Assembly: GCF_037023725.1 (NCBI RefSeq)
Contig: NZ_CP146077.1
Coordinates: 196,001-260,000 of the forward strand
DNA: 64,000 nucleotides
Source of the DNA: Pseudomonas bubulae
Lineage (GTDB): Bacteria > Pseudomonadota > Gammaproteobacteria > Pseudomonadales > Pseudomonadaceae
Direction: 5' to 3'
A program made the position numbers and the translations under genes. Positions 37,926 to 47,499 of the stretch are shown here, in pieces; within the stretch, counting starts at the first letter, position 1, and the number at the start of each line of letters is the position of its first letter. The notes beneath the pieces are model-generated. The model did no database searches. It saw only the letters and a list, made by a program, of their open reading frames with translations, and was not told the DNA's origin.

Positions 37926-39734
37926 TCAGGCGATATCGCCGGAGACCTCAGGCGCATCAAGCCCCATCGAGTGCAAGCGTGCGTAGTAACCGTTTTGCGC
38001 CATCAGCTCGGCATGGGTACCGCGCTCGACAATCTGGCCCTGATCCATCACCAGAATCAGATCGGCTTTCTCGATGGTGGTCAGCCGGTGAGCGATCACC
38101 AGCGTGGTGCGACCTTTCATGACGTGGTCGAGTGCCGCCTGGATATGGCGCTCGGACTCGGTATCCAGCGCCGAGGTGGCCTCATCCAGGATCAGCAGCG
38201 GTGCGTTTTTGAGTAACGCCCGGGCAATTGCCAGACGCTGACGCTGACCGCCGGAAAGCAGCACGCCGTTCTCACCGACCTGGGTGTCCAGGCCTTGTGG
38301 CAATTGCTCGATAAAGTCCATCGCGTAAGCATCACGCGCGGCTTTTTCGATGTCGGCACGCGGGGCACCCGCCAGGTCACCGTAGGCAATATTGTTGGCC
38401 ACGGTATCGCTGAACAGGGTCACATGCTGGGTTACCTGGGCAATATGACGGCGCAGGTTGAGCAGACGGTAATCTTCGATTTCAACACCATCGAGCAGAA
38501 TTTCGCCCGCTGTGTGGTGATAGAAACGCGGAATCAGGTTCGCCAATGTCGACTTGCCACTGCCGGAACGCCCCACCAATGCCACCATTTGCCCCGGTTC
38601 GGCCGAAAAGCTCACGTCCCTGAGCACCTGACGGTCGGTGTCCGGGTAGGTGAAGCTCAGATTGCGCACTTCCAGACGGCCAGTGACGTGGTCGCGCTCA
38701 ACAGTGCCGGTATCGACCTCCGGTTTCTCATCCAGCTGTTCAAAGATGCTTTCGGCACCCGCTACACCCTTCTGGATCGTCGAGCTGACTTCAGACAGCT
38801 GACGAATCGGCTTGGGTAACAGGCCGGCCAGGGTGATGTAGGCGATCATGTCGCCAGGCGACGAGTCACCACGAAGGTAAAGCACCAGGAACATCAGGAT
38901 GCCCATAGCTACATAGATGACCAGTTGCAGCATCGGGGTATAGATAGCCCCGGTGCGGGTCATGCGCAGTTGCTTGTCGGTGTTGCTCTGGCTCGCCTGC
39001 AGGAAGCGCTTGCGCTCATACGCCTCACCGCCAAAGCTGCGCACAACGCGGTAGCCCTGGATGGTTTCCGAGGCAACGTGGGTTACGTCACCCATCGCAA
39101 CCTGAATCTTCTTGCTTTGCTTGCGGAATTTTTTGCTGGCTGTGCTCACCATGACCGCAATCAGTGGCAAGATCGCGACCATAACCAGCGTCAGGCGCCA
39201 GTTCATCCACAGCAACGAGCCAAACAGGAACACGACTGTCATGCCTTCACGGATCACCACCTTGATCGCATCGGTGGCAGCACCGGTGACCATGGTCACG
39301 TTGAAGGTAATACGGGAGATCAGATGGCCCGAGTTGTGCTTGTCGAAATAGCGGTTGGGCAAGACCAGCAGGTTGTTGAACAGCTGAACCCGCAAGTCGT
39401 GTACCAGGCCCAGGGAGACCTTGGCCAGGAAGTAGTTGCCCAGGAAGGACCCCAGGCCCTGCCATGCGGCGATCAACACAATCAGGATCGGCACGACCTG
39501 CAACAGGCGCAGATCACGCAAATAGGGAACGGAAGGAAACAGCACTGCGTCCGGATTGGACAGGCCATCGACGAAATACTTGAGGATGTAACCAAGCATT
39601 GGCTGGGTCGAAGCGAAAATAAGAAACCCGACGATACTCAGCAGGAACAGGCCGACATAAGGCCGGACATAGCTGAGCAGGCGCAGATATATCTTCAAGC
39701 TCGATTCGCTTGTGCTGGGGCTGGATTCGGTCAT
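37926..39734 (-). CDS. msbA: Lipid A export permease/ATP-binding protein MsbA
   Basis: 602 residues. Homodimeric ABC flippase that moves lipid A-core to the outer face of the inner membrane. The N-terminal six-helix domain (about 1-335) is followed by a nucleotide-binding domain with Walker A VGRSGSGKST (Lys394), signature LSGGQRQRLAIARAL and Walker B LLILDEATSALD. The H-loop is IAHRLTTI. Length is typical. It is divergent from the WaaL-type ligase gene, whose substrate it delivers. Confidence 0.96.
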   Translation of the reverse strand: MTESSPSTSESSLKIYLRLLSYVRPYVGLFLLSIVGFLIFASTQPMLGYILKYFVDGLSNPDAVLFPSVPYLRDLRLLQVVPILIVLIAAWQGLGSFLGNYFLAKVSLGLVHDLRVQLFNNLLVLPNRYFDKHNSGHLISRITFNVTMVTGAATDAIKVVIREGMTVVFLFGSLLWMNWRLTLVMVAILPLIAVMVSTASKKFRKQSKKIQVAMGDVTHVASETIQGYRVVRSFGGEAYERKRFLQASQSNTDKQLRMTRTGAIYTPMLQLVIYVAMGILMFLVLYLRGDSSPGDMIAYITLAGLLPKPIRQLSEVSSTIQKGVAGAESIFEQLDEKPEVDTGTVERDHVTGRLEVRNLSFTYPDTDRQVLRDVSFSAEPGQMVALVGRSGSGKSTLANLIPRFYHHTAGEILLDGVEIEDYRLLNLRRHIAQVTQHVTLFSDTVANNIAYGDLAGAPRADIEKAARDAYAMDFIEQLPQGLDTQVGENGVLLSGGQRQRLAIARALLKNAPLLILDEATSALDTESERHIQAALDHVMKGRTTLVIAHRLTTIEKADLILVMDQGQIVERGTHAELMAQNGYYARLHSMGLDAPEVSGDIA

Positions 39735-39891
39735 ATCACGCGGCGGTTAGTAAAAAAGGAAGCTGACTTTATCACAGCTTCTCTGGTGTACTGACTGCCG
39801 CTTGTAGCCCGGCCTCGTGGGGCAGTAAAAACGACACTACAGGGCCAGTGCGCTAGTATGGCCGTCCAAAATCTGGAACGAACCTTTCAGC

Positions 39892-41757
39892 ATGCAATTG
39901 AGCTACTTAAATTATTCAAAACAACGGGTGTTTGATTTCATTTGCCTATGGCTGCTGCCTGTCGGCCTTTTATTACTTTTATCCGACCTTTATTTTCTGC
40001 CTGGACGAAGCCTGCATCACAAACTGTATTACGGGCTGTTCAGCATTCCGACCCTGATTGCCCTTGTCTTGCGGCCCAAAGAACTCCGGGACATCTTGCG
40101 TGAACCGTTGATCGCAGGCTTCCTGCTGTTTGCTGCCTGGGCCATGGTCAGCCTGATCTGGAGCAACACCGAGGAGAGCATTCTCGGCCTGTTCAAACCC
40201 CCGCTGCACCTGTTCATGCTGTTCGCGGGCGGTACATTGCTGGTCAAATACCGCAGTGACAGCCTGCAGCCGGTCATTTTTGGTGCCGCAGTCATTGCCC
40301 TGGTCGCGACCCTGTACAACCTGTACATGTTCTACCCCAACCATGATCCGCAACTGCGGATGATCGGAGCCGGTGCGTTCGACAATCCGCTGCTCAGCTC
40401 CCACGCATTCGGGTTCTTTTGCATCTACTGGCTAACCCTGGGCATGACCTGCAAGCGCCCGCCAGCCCTGTTTGTGGCCATTCCCGCCTTTGTCATCATG
40501 TTCGTCGCGCTGATCGCCACCGGTTCCAGAACTCCACTGGTGGCCATCGTGATGGCTATGGTCTGGCTCAGCTTCATCTGCTGGAACCGGCGCTCGCTGG
40601 CCCTAATAAGTATGCTGGCCATCGGCAGCGTGGTGGTGGCGGCACTGTTCTGGGACATGCTCGTCGGCCGTGGCAGCTCGTTCCGCTTTGAACTGTGGCA
40701 AATGGCGCTGGACTTGATCGCGCAAAACCCGTGGATCGGCCATGGCTATGACGCGCACTTGTCCCTGACGCTGTCCGAGCACCCCGAGTACCCCCTGAGC
40801 GAGCCCCATAATTTTTTCCTGGGGGTACTTTTCTACGTCGGTTTGCTCGGCCTGCTGCCCTGGTTGTTCATGCAGGCCTGGGGCCTGTACAGCAGCTGGC
40901 GTCACCGCGTGCAGCCGTTGTTCATCCTGGCCTCCGCCTGGCTGGTATACGGTATCGGTGCCGGCCTGACCGAGGGTGGAGGGATCATCTCGCGCCCCAA
41001 GGAACACTGGTATCTGCTGTGGATCCCGCTGGCCCTGATCGCCGCACTGAATATCGGCCTGCGCCTCAAGACCCTGCGCGACAGGCCGGTTCACCGCCTG
41101 TCCGATGCCGCCTTCAATACCCTTGCCAGCCATGCCCAGGTGATTGAAGAAGATGGCTTGGGCCCCAAGGTGCTGCGCCTGCAAAACGGCAACTTCCTCA
41201 AGTTGTTCCGCGCACGCCGCTGCTATACCTCGGGCAGCTTCAACCCTTATTCGGAACGTTTTGCCGTCAACAGTGAGCGCTTGCAGGCGATGGGCATTCC
41301 CGCGCCGAAAATCCTCGACCTGTTTCAGTTGCGCAATGGCAGCACTGCCGTGCTGTACCAACCACTGCCCGGCCAGACCCTGCGCCAGGTCATGCAGTCG
41401 ATGGGTTCGCCGGCCATGCGCCAGGCCCTGGTCGAGCGCTTCGGCAAGTTCCTGGCGATCCTGCATGACAAGGGCGTTTACTTCCGCTCACTGCACTTGG
41501 GCAATGTGTTGTTGATGGACGATGGCGAGTTCGCCCTGATCGATATCGCCGACATGCATCTTTATCCTTCGGCACTGCGCATAGCCCTGCGCCAGCGCAA
41601 CTTGCGGCATATGCAACGCTACCCCGAAGACCGTCGCTGGCTGTTCGAAGAGCAACTGCCCGAACTGCTGCAAGGTTATGCCACCCTGGCTCCCGCCCCT
41701 GCCGTTACAAGCCTGCGCAACCAGGTTATGGCACTTGCTCAAACCAACGCACCTTGA
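39892..41757 (+). CDS. WaaL-type O-antigen ligase fused to a kinase-like (Ttg8/InaA-type) domain
   Basis: 621 residues in two parts. Residues 1 to about 400 are a polytopic membrane region of the WaaL/Wzy family, with roughly 11-12 helices and a large periplasmic loop around SFRFELWQMALDLIAQNPWI. That loop includes GHGYDAHLSLT and LSEPHNFFLGVLFYVG, the H-bearing signature of ligases. From about 415 onward is a cytoplasmic kinase fold. Its catalytic loop reads YFRSLHLGN (Ser533 where the usual HRD or HGD aspartate would be), while the DFG-like aspartate is kept (Asp551 in LIDIADMH). It probably attaches O-chain or a core substituent to lipid A-core. It corresponds to PA4999 plus PA4998-like sequence. 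Confidence 0.82.
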   Translation: MQLSYLNYSKQRVFDFICLWLLPVGLLLLLSDLYFLPGRSLHHKLYYGLFSIPTLIALVLRPKELRDILREPLIAGFLLFAAWAMVSLIWSNTEESILGLFKPPLHLFMLFAGGTLLVKYRSDSLQPVIFGAAVIALVATLYNLYMFYPNHDPQLRMIGAGAFDNPLLSSHAFGFFCIYWLTLGMTCKRPPALFVAIPAFVIMFVALIATGSRTPLVAIVMAMVWLSFICWNRRSLALISMLAIGSVVVAALFWDMLVGRGSSFRFELWQMALDLIAQNPWIGHGYDAHLSLTLSEHPEYPLSEPHNFFLGVLFYVGLLGLLPWLFMQAWGLYSSWRHRVQPLFILASAWLVYGIGAGLTEGGGIISRPKEHWYLLWIPLALIAALNIGLRLKTLRDRPVHRLSDAAFNTLASHAQVIEEDGLGPKVLRLQNGNFLKLFRARRCYTSGSFNPYSERFAVNSERLQAMGIPAPKILDLFQLRNGSTAVLYQPLPGQTLRQVMQSMGSPAMRQALVERFGKFLAILHDKGVYFRSLHLGNVLLMDDGEFALIDIADMHLYPSALRIALRQRNLRHMQRYPEDRRWLFEEQLPELLQGYATLAPAPAVTSLRNQVMALAQTNAP

Positions 41758-42968
41758 GCCTGGACAGCAGTAACCCCTTGTGGGCGGTGCTGGCCTATGG
41801 CCTGGCGATCATGACGTCAGCATTGCTGCTGCGGTGGTCGCCGACCATCCAGCGCAATCTGGAGCACTCAGCTCAAGGCCGCTATAGCAGTGTTGATGGC
41901 TTGCGCGGCTATTTGGCCTTTGGTGTGTTCATTCACCATACCGCCATTACCTGGGTGTTCCTGCATACCGGGGCATTTGAAATGCCCTCGACCCGGTTCT
42001 ACGCCCAGATCGGCCTGGCCAGCGTGGCCTTGTTTTTCATGATCACGGCCTTTCTGTTCTGGGGGCGTTTGCTCGAGAAAGGCCGTGAATACGACTGGCT
42101 GGCCTTCGCCGTGTCCCGGGTTTTCCGCCTGTACCCGCTATATTTGCCGCTGATGCTGCTGGTGATTGTCAGCGTGTTCTACATCCAGGACTGGACACTC
42201 AAGGACACCCCGCTGGAGATTGCCGGCCAGATACTGGCCTGGCTGTTTTTTGATCGCCCGGACATCAATCAATTCCCGCAAACCGGCGGGCTGATTGCCA
42301 ACGTCACCTGGACCCTGAGCTACGAAGTGTTCTTCTATATGGCGTTGCCGCTGTTCGGGATGGTGTTTCTGTACCGCAGCGACTGGCGACAGACTGCACT
42401 GTGCCTGATCGCCATCTATGCGCTGTATCAGGTGGTAGGTTGGGAGCACTCGCTGAAAAAGCACATTCTGATGAGCTTTCTCGGTGGCGTGGCCGCGGCG
42501 TACTGGGTACGCACGCCCAGGCTGCTGGCCTGGAGCCGGACGCCCGTTGCAGGGGTCATTGCATTGGTTGTGCTGATGGCCGTGCTGACCCTGTTCCGCA
42601 AGAGCTTTGCGTTCTTCCCGCTGCTGTTGCTTACCCTGGCGTTCTCGATCATCGCCTCCGGGCATACGCTGTTTGGCGCATTGGCCAAGCGCAGCATTCG
42701 CTGGATGGGTGAAATCAGCTACAGCACCTACCTGTTACACGGCTTCCTGATCTGGCTGATGTTGCAACGCCTGCCACTGGGGCTGCCACTGGATACCAGA
42801 GAGCCGCTGGTGTTCCTGCTGCTGGCGGCCCTGAGCAGCTGCCTGCTGATTGTGCTCAGCAGCCTGAGCTTCCTCTACATCGAGAAGCCGGGCATGGCCG
42901 CAGGCAAAAGGGTTGTGCGCCGACTGCGCCGGCGTACCCGGACAACCTCACAGGTCGAGCCGGAATAA
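41754..42968 (+). CDS. Membrane acyltransferase, OafA/YrhL type
   Basis: 404 residues and about 10 membrane helices. The signature SVDGLRGYLAFGVFIHHTAI carries the Arg and His residues of acyltransferase family 3. Members O-acetylate or otherwise acylate surface sugars; modification of core or O-chain sugar is inferred from location. The TTG at 41754 overlaps the stop of the ligase gene (TTGA), but no ribosome site is visible, so the start is uncertain and may rely on coupling. It is convergent with the family 2 glycosyltransferase gene. Confidence 0.82.
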   Translation: MSLDSSNPLWAVLAYGLAIMTSALLLRWSPTIQRNLEHSAQGRYSSVDGLRGYLAFGVFIHHTAITWVFLHTGAFEMPSTRFYAQIGLASVALFFMITAFLFWGRLLEKGREYDWLAFAVSRVFRLYPLYLPLMLLVIVSVFYIQDWTLKDTPLEIAGQILAWLFFDRPDINQFPQTGGLIANVTWTLSYEVFFYMALPLFGMVFLYRSDWRQTALCLIAIYALYQVVGWEHSLKKHILMSFLGGVAAAYWVRTPRLLAWSRTPVAGVIALVVLMAVLTLFRKSFAFFPLLLLTLAFSIIASGHTLFGALAKRSIRWMGEISYSTYLLHGFLIWLMLQRLPLGLPLDTREPLVFLLLAALSSCLLIVLSSLSFLYIEKPGMAAGKRVVRRLRRRTRTTSQVEPE

Positions 42969-42982
42969 CCCCTCGCACGCCG

Positions 42983-43867
42983 TCAGTCTTTTTCCAGGGG
43001 TGAGAAATACAGCCGCCCCAGCCCACGCCAGGTTTTGCCCGTCCAGCGCTTGAACGGAATCTGCGCCAACAGCTCGCGAGCCAGGGCACGATTGCGGTTG
43101 GCCGTTTTCAGGAACATGGAATTGAGGAACTTGTAGCGCACCTCGTCGTACAGCGGGTGATCGCTGAACTGGGCATAAATGCGCAGAATGCTGTCGATCA
43201 TGAACCGGTGGTTCTTGTACGAGTTGGTCGCGTGCTTGCGATAGCGCGCCATCACCACGTTCAGGCCGTCGATAAAGTACCCTGCATGGGTAATCTTCAG
43301 CTCGATATACAAGTCTTCCAGGCGAATGCTCGGGTCAAACCCCCCTACCTTGTCCAGTGCTTCACGGCGGATCATCAGGGTCGGCGCAGGCGGATACGGT
43401 TTGCGCTCCAGGAACATGTCATCGAAGTCCAGGCGCCGGAACGGTACATCACGGCGCTGGCGTTTTTCCGGGAACAGGTTGCCATTGGCATCGATCAACT
43501 CGATATTGCCCGCGCAAATACCTACTTCCGGCTTGCCATCCATGTAGGCAACCTGCACCGCGATACGGTCCGGCATCATGATGTCATCGGAACCGAAGGG
43601 CACGATCAGGCTGCCCTTGGCCCGGGCAATCGCACCATTGAGGGTATTGGTCAGGCCCTGGTTCTGTTGCACTCGAAAGTCGAAACCATGTACCGCCTGC
43701 AAACGCTGGATACGCTCCACGCTGTCATCAGGCGAGCCGTCATCGATCACCAGCAATTCGATATTGGGATAAGTCTGATCCAGAACGCTCTGGATGCTTT
43801 GTTCTATGTAGGGCCCGTGGTTGTAGGAGGCGATGATCACCGTCACCAGGGGTTGCAAGTCAGTCAT
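42983..43867 (-). CDS. Glycosyltransferase family 2
   Basis: 294 residues. GT-A fold: VTVIIASYNHGPYIEQSIQS at the N-terminus, ELLVIDDGSPDDS with the first aspartates, VPFGSDDIMMPDRI as the metal-binding DxD-like segment, and a later RLEDLYIEL acceptor motif. Likely adds a sugar to the LPS outer core. Donor and acceptor are unknown. Last gene of a minus-strand run; its ATG overlaps the previous gene by 4 bases. Confidence 0.88.
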   Translation of the reverse strand: MTDLQPLVTVIIASYNHGPYIEQSIQSVLDQTYPNIELLVIDDGSPDDSVERIQRLQAVHGFDFRVQQNQGLTNTLNGAIARAKGSLIVPFGSDDIMMPDRIAVQVAYMDGKPEVGICAGNIELIDANGNLFPEKRQRRDVPFRRLDFDDMFLERKPYPPAPTLMIRREALDKVGGFDPSIRLEDLYIELKITHAGYFIDGLNVVMARYRKHATNSYKNHRFMIDSILRIYAQFSDHPLYDEVRYKFLNSMFLKTANRNRALARELLAQIPFKRWTGKTWRGLGRLYFSPLEKD

Positions 43868-45015
43868 GGGTGTTCCTTACGGGCCTGGCGCAGGCCCGAG
43901 TCGATCAGGTCCAGATACTCCTGGCGGAATACCTCAATGTCGTGGTTTTGCTGCAAGTAGCGGAACGCCTGCTCGCCCTTGGCTCGCAAAGCGTCGTCCG
44001 ACAGGGCCAGGTACTCGTCCAGCGCTGCGGTGAGCGTTGCCACGTCGCTGGGCTTCACCGCCAGGCCACCCGCCCCTTCAATCAGCGGCAGCATGGCCGG
44101 CACATTGCTGGCGATCACCGGCAAGTGCCCACTCATGCCTTCGAGCAGCGCCAGCCCCAGGCCTTCGGCCAGTGAAGGCATGGTCCAGATATCAAAAGCA
44201 CGCACGTACTGCAGGGCGTTCTCCTGGAAGCCCAACAAATGCGCACGACCATCGAGCCCCAGTTGCCCGATCTGCTCGCGCAAACGCGACTCCTCGCGGC
44301 CGGCACCAATAATGGCCAATTGCGCGTTCGGGTATTTGTCTTTCAATGCCGCGAAGGCTTGCAGCAAAAAGCGGTGGCCCTTGATAGGCACCAGACGTCC
44401 CAGCGCGCCGATCATCCGCGCATCCTGATCGAGGCCGAGCTTTTCACGCGCCTGCTGGCGTGGCAGCTGCAGGGCTTCGGCCTGCTCGATATCGATGGCG
44501 TTGGTGATCGCGTAAGTATTGGCGACGGTGAAACCGCACTGGCAGTCCAGCAGGTACTGTTTGACCGCAGGCGACACGCCGACAAAGCGCCAGTGCTTGT
44601 CGATCAGGCGCTTGGCCTGGCTGCGCCGGTAAAAACGGTCGTACTCGCCAAACCCGTGGGAAATACCCACGCACAGCGGGATTTTCAGCCAGCGGTTGAG
44701 CTGCAGCATCATGTTCACCGGCTTGAAGCGGTTGCAGATCACCACATCAAACTGCTCTTTGCGGCAGAACTTGTACAACGCCCACATGGCGCGCAACCGC
44801 ATGCCCTTGAGCGACTTGTCGCTGAACTCGAAATACACCGAGTGGTCGGCCTTGCTCACTGGCTCGCCCGGCCCCGGGCGCCCACGCAAAAAGGCCGCCG
44901 TGATCTCGTAATGCTCACGGGGCAATGCGCGTACGATCTGCTCGGCGAGGTCGGCAAAGTCATGGGACTTGACGTTGTAGTCGGGCTGCAATTGCAAAAC
45001 CTTGGAACGCTTCAT
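43864..45015 (-). CDS. Glycosyltransferase family 4 (GT-B), outer-core type
   Basis: 383 residues. GT-B retaining transferase with IGALGRLVPIKGHRFLLQAF (donor side) and the E-x7-E motif SLAEGLGLALLEGMSGHLPV. Its N-terminal half is clearly paralogous to the glycosyltransferase at 48396 (shared FEFS..KGMRLRA, NRFKP, HGFGEY and GVSPAV patterns). It probably acts on the LPS outer core; the sugar is unknown. GGGGAGAG precedes the ATG, which overlaps the upstream gene by 4 bases (TTATGA). Confidence 0.87.
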   Translation of the reverse strand: MKRSKVLQLQPDYNVKSHDFADLAEQIVRALPREHYEITAAFLRGRPGPGEPVSKADHSVYFEFSDKSLKGMRLRAMWALYKFCRKEQFDVVICNRFKPVNMMLQLNRWLKIPLCVGISHGFGEYDRFYRRSQAKRLIDKHWRFVGVSPAVKQYLLDCQCGFTVANTYAITNAIDIEQAEALQLPRQQAREKLGLDQDARMIGALGRLVPIKGHRFLLQAFAALKDKYPNAQLAIIGAGREESRLREQIGQLGLDGRAHLLGFQENALQYVRAFDIWTMPSLAEGLGLALLEGMSGHLPVIASNVPAMLPLIEGAGGLAVKPSDVATLTAALDEYLALSDDALRAKGEQAFRYLQQNHDIEVFRQEYLDLIDSGLRQARKEHP

Positions 45016-45896
45016 AACTCTCCCCGGTGAAATCCGGTGGCATCAATAACCCAGGCAGGCTCTGCCGCCAGACGCTGGATTGCAACTGGATCGGGAGCAG
45101 GCAGCTTGGCCCACTCGTTACGCTTCCAACACACGAAGTGAAAGTAAGGAAAGGTGTGATCGCCGTCACGATCGTTTTTCAATATGCCGTTTTTCCAGAA
45201 CCACTTGCCCGGGAAATTTTCCGTGCCGTCATGCCACTTAATGCAGCCGCCGGGGGTACTGAAGGCCTCGGTAAACTCACTGGTGCGACGCAGCGGGTTG
45301 AACTTGCCCACCAGCTCGAACAGCGGTTTGGGCAGGTTCTTGCGCCACAGGAAGATCCGGCTGAAGGCACCTTCATCCAGCGCATGATGCTGATTGTCAG
45401 TAAAGCGCTGCTGCCAGTCCTTTATCCGCATGAACAGCTCGCGCTTGCATGACGTATTGCGCATCAGGCACAAATGCCCCGCGACCCGGCGTTCGTGGGT
45501 TGAAAACAGGTCATAGCGGGCCAGCCGCTCGGCGGTGAAATAACTGCGCAGGTCTCCGTACACCAGATCAATATCGCCGAAGGCCCAGAAATCATAGCCC
45601 TGCAGACGATCTTCGTGGATATAGCCCAACGCCGGCTTGATATCGCACAGTTTATAAGCCTCTTTGGGTGCGAAATTGATCTTCAGGCGCTCAGAAACCT
45701 TACGGCAATAGTCGGTAAAGCTGATCGATTCAACGGTCACATTGGCCGGCAGATTTTCAGGTACCCCACAGTCGCTGAAAAATAGCCAGTTAATATCGGG
45801 ATTGTGCCGACAGCTTTCTAGGAAAAACGGCATCCAGAACGGCCAGCGGCCGAAGTACGGGATCACAAATAAAATACGCGGTGATGGTTTTATCAC
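45012..45896 (-). CDS. DUF6625 protein, probable glycosyltransferase
   Basis: 294 residues from a GTG start. The N-terminus ILFVIPYFGRWPFWMPFFLE and the segment GYDFWAFGDIDLVYGDLRSY look like a GT-A nucleotide-sugar fold with a DxD motif (DID). It fits the DUF6625 family found in sugar-polymer loci. No experimentally assigned activity is known to me. It is 63 bases after the PIG-L gene and overlaps the next glycosyltransferase, so it belongs to the same core-assembly run. Glycosyl transfer is inferred from motif and neighbours. Confidence 0.72.
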   Translation of the reverse strand: MIKPSPRILFVIPYFGRWPFWMPFFLESCRHNPDINWLFFSDCGVPENLPANVTVESISFTDYCRKVSERLKINFAPKEAYKLCDIKPALGYIHEDRLQGYDFWAFGDIDLVYGDLRSYFTAERLARYDLFSTHERRVAGHLCLMRNTSCKRELFMRIKDWQQRFTDNQHHALDEGAFSRIFLWRKNLPKPLFELVGKFNPLRRTSEFTEAFSTPGGCIKWHDGTENFPGKWFWKNGILKNDRDGDHTFPYFHFVCWKRNEWAKLPAPDPVAIQRLAAEPAWVIDATGFHRGEL

Positions 45897-45959
45897 AGGG
45901 AACTCAATGTAAAGGTCGAGATTAGGGTCAATGCTATGACCGCTTTTTATATGTGCTTA

Positions 45960-47378
45960 TTATTTTAGTTGCCAAAACAGCTCATGACGCCTGACGGCCT
46001 TGCGGAAAAACTCATTCTCGCCATAAGGCGATGGCTTTCTGCCTGCCAGGAGTTGCTGTATCGATCGTCTAATCCTGCGCTTGAGCGCAGCCCGTGGCTG
46101 CAGGTCATGCATCATCCCCAGCGCCATGGCCTTGTCGCGTTGCTGTGCAAGGCTCAACGGCAGGCTGCAAGGGCGCAGGCTGAGCGTGGCATCGAACACC
46201 GGCGGCAAGGCAATGCCGTCACCGCTGTTACCCATCGGCCAGCGATCGTTGTCATGCAGGTGGTTGGCGTAGCCGAGCACCGTGGTCGGCTGCCACTCCA
46301 GGCCTTCAAGGGCCTCGATGACAGCGTCATGGGCACAGATATGGTCCGGGTGCGGGTCGATTGACGGGTGCGGAAGCACGATCACTTCAGGGCGCGCGCG
46401 CAGAATCAATGCACGCAAGTCGGCCAGCAGGTTATGCCAGGTCGGCGCGCCGTCCTGATCGGCGGGCAACGGGAACAGGTTGAATTGGCGGAATACGCGA
46501 ATGTCGCTCAAATCGGCCTCGCGCGAGGCCATCGGCTGATCGGGAGCGCCCTGCATGGCGGGCAATTGCAGGCAAAAATAACCCAATTGCGCGCAATGGG
46601 CTTCAGGCACCCCGGCCCAGCGCGGTACGACCATGCTGTCCCAGGCGCGCAAACGGCCCTTGAGGCGGGCGGCCTCTGCCCGTGGCAGGCCCATTTGCTG
46701 ATAATGCCCGGCTTCGATTTCGCCAGCGGTCAGGGTCACGATCCAGGCTTCTTTGGCCTGGCTGTACAGGCCAAACGCGGCCAGCTCAGCATCATCGGCG
46801 TGGGGTGCGACAACCATGATCCGCTGCTGGCGATAATCGGGTTGACGGAAAATCCGCAGTTCAGGTTGGCCCAAAACGCGGCAGTAGCGCCCGCGCACAC
46901 GCAACTGCCCCGCGACCAGCGCCTGCGCACAACCACTCACGTTCAGGTAGCGCTGGCCATTCACGCCACGCTCGAAAGTTTGCCGGTCCGCCGACTCGCC
47001 ACCCGACAGTTGCACATACGGGTCAACAAAGCGTCCCAGCCAGCCACTTTTAACCTTGACCTCCAGGATCAGGGTTTCATCTCCTGCCAGTTGCAGCGGG
47101 TGCTCCGCTACCAGCTTGTCGCCCTCAAGGCGCACCGCCGGCTGCTCGCTGCCGGCCGGGAAGCTGTACTGGTAATCGTCCTTGGGCGAATAGAACAGAT
47201 GATCGGCAAACCATGCTTCATGGGCCACCCAGCCCAGCACCGCCAACACCGGCGGCAACCACCAGGCCAGCAACACGCCACTGGCAATCAGCACCAGCAG
47301 GCCGATCAGCAGGCCAATACGCTTGTTGCGCCGATGACGCTTGAGAAGTTGCTGTTTGCGCGAGGCGGGTTGGCTCAT
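45960..47378 (-). CDS. PIG-L family deacetylase with membrane anchor and N-terminal extension
   Basis: 472 residues from the ATG at 47378 (MSQPASRKQQ). A basic tail and a membrane helix at about 25-45 (LLIGLLVLIASGVLLAWWL) come first. A beta-rich extension of about 140 residues follows, then the PIG-L domain. The metal motif is VAPHADDAEL (His193, Asp195, Asp196), with the second part HPSIDPHPDHICAHDAV. The family removes acetyl groups from N-acetyl sugars. In this location it may de-N-acetylate an amino sugar of the LPS core. The extension is unusual for the family. The REP-like repeat lies just upstream. Confidence 0.82.
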   Translation of the reverse strand: MSQPASRKQQLLKRHRRNKRIGLLIGLLVLIASGVLLAWWLPPVLAVLGWVAHEAWFADHLFYSPKDDYQYSFPAGSEQPAVRLEGDKLVAEHPLQLAGDETLILEVKVKSGWLGRFVDPYVQLSGGESADRQTFERGVNGQRYLNVSGCAQALVAGQLRVRGRYCRVLGQPELRIFRQPDYRQQRIMVVAPHADDAELAAFGLYSQAKEAWIVTLTAGEIEAGHYQQMGLPRAEAARLKGRLRAWDSMVVPRWAGVPEAHCAQLGYFCLQLPAMQGAPDQPMASREADLSDIRVFRQFNLFPLPADQDGAPTWHNLLADLRALILRARPEVIVLPHPSIDPHPDHICAHDAVIEALEGLEWQPTTVLGYANHLHDNDRWPMGNSGDGIALPPVFDATLSLRPCSLPLSLAQQRDKAMALGMMHDLQPRAALKRRIRRSIQQLLAGRKPSPYGENEFFRKAVRRHELFWQLK

Positions 47379-47403
47379 GGCTAGGCTCTTGTGATTGATC
47401 TCT

Positions 47404-47490
47404 CGTGGGAGCGAACCTGTTCGCGATGCAGGCACTGCGGGATGTTAAAAAACGCAGTGATACCATCGCGAGCAAGTCCGCACCTACAAG
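47404..47490. repeat. Diverged REP doublet between mig-14 and the PIG-L gene
   Basis: Left arm CGTGGGAGCGAACCTGTTCG, right arm CGCGAGCAAGTCCGCACCTA. Both are changed at several positions from the consensus seen elsewhere in the window, so this is probably an older copy or a second subfamily. It interrupts the minus-strand LPS run. Confidence 0.75.
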
Positions 47491-47499
47491 ATTTGTGTT

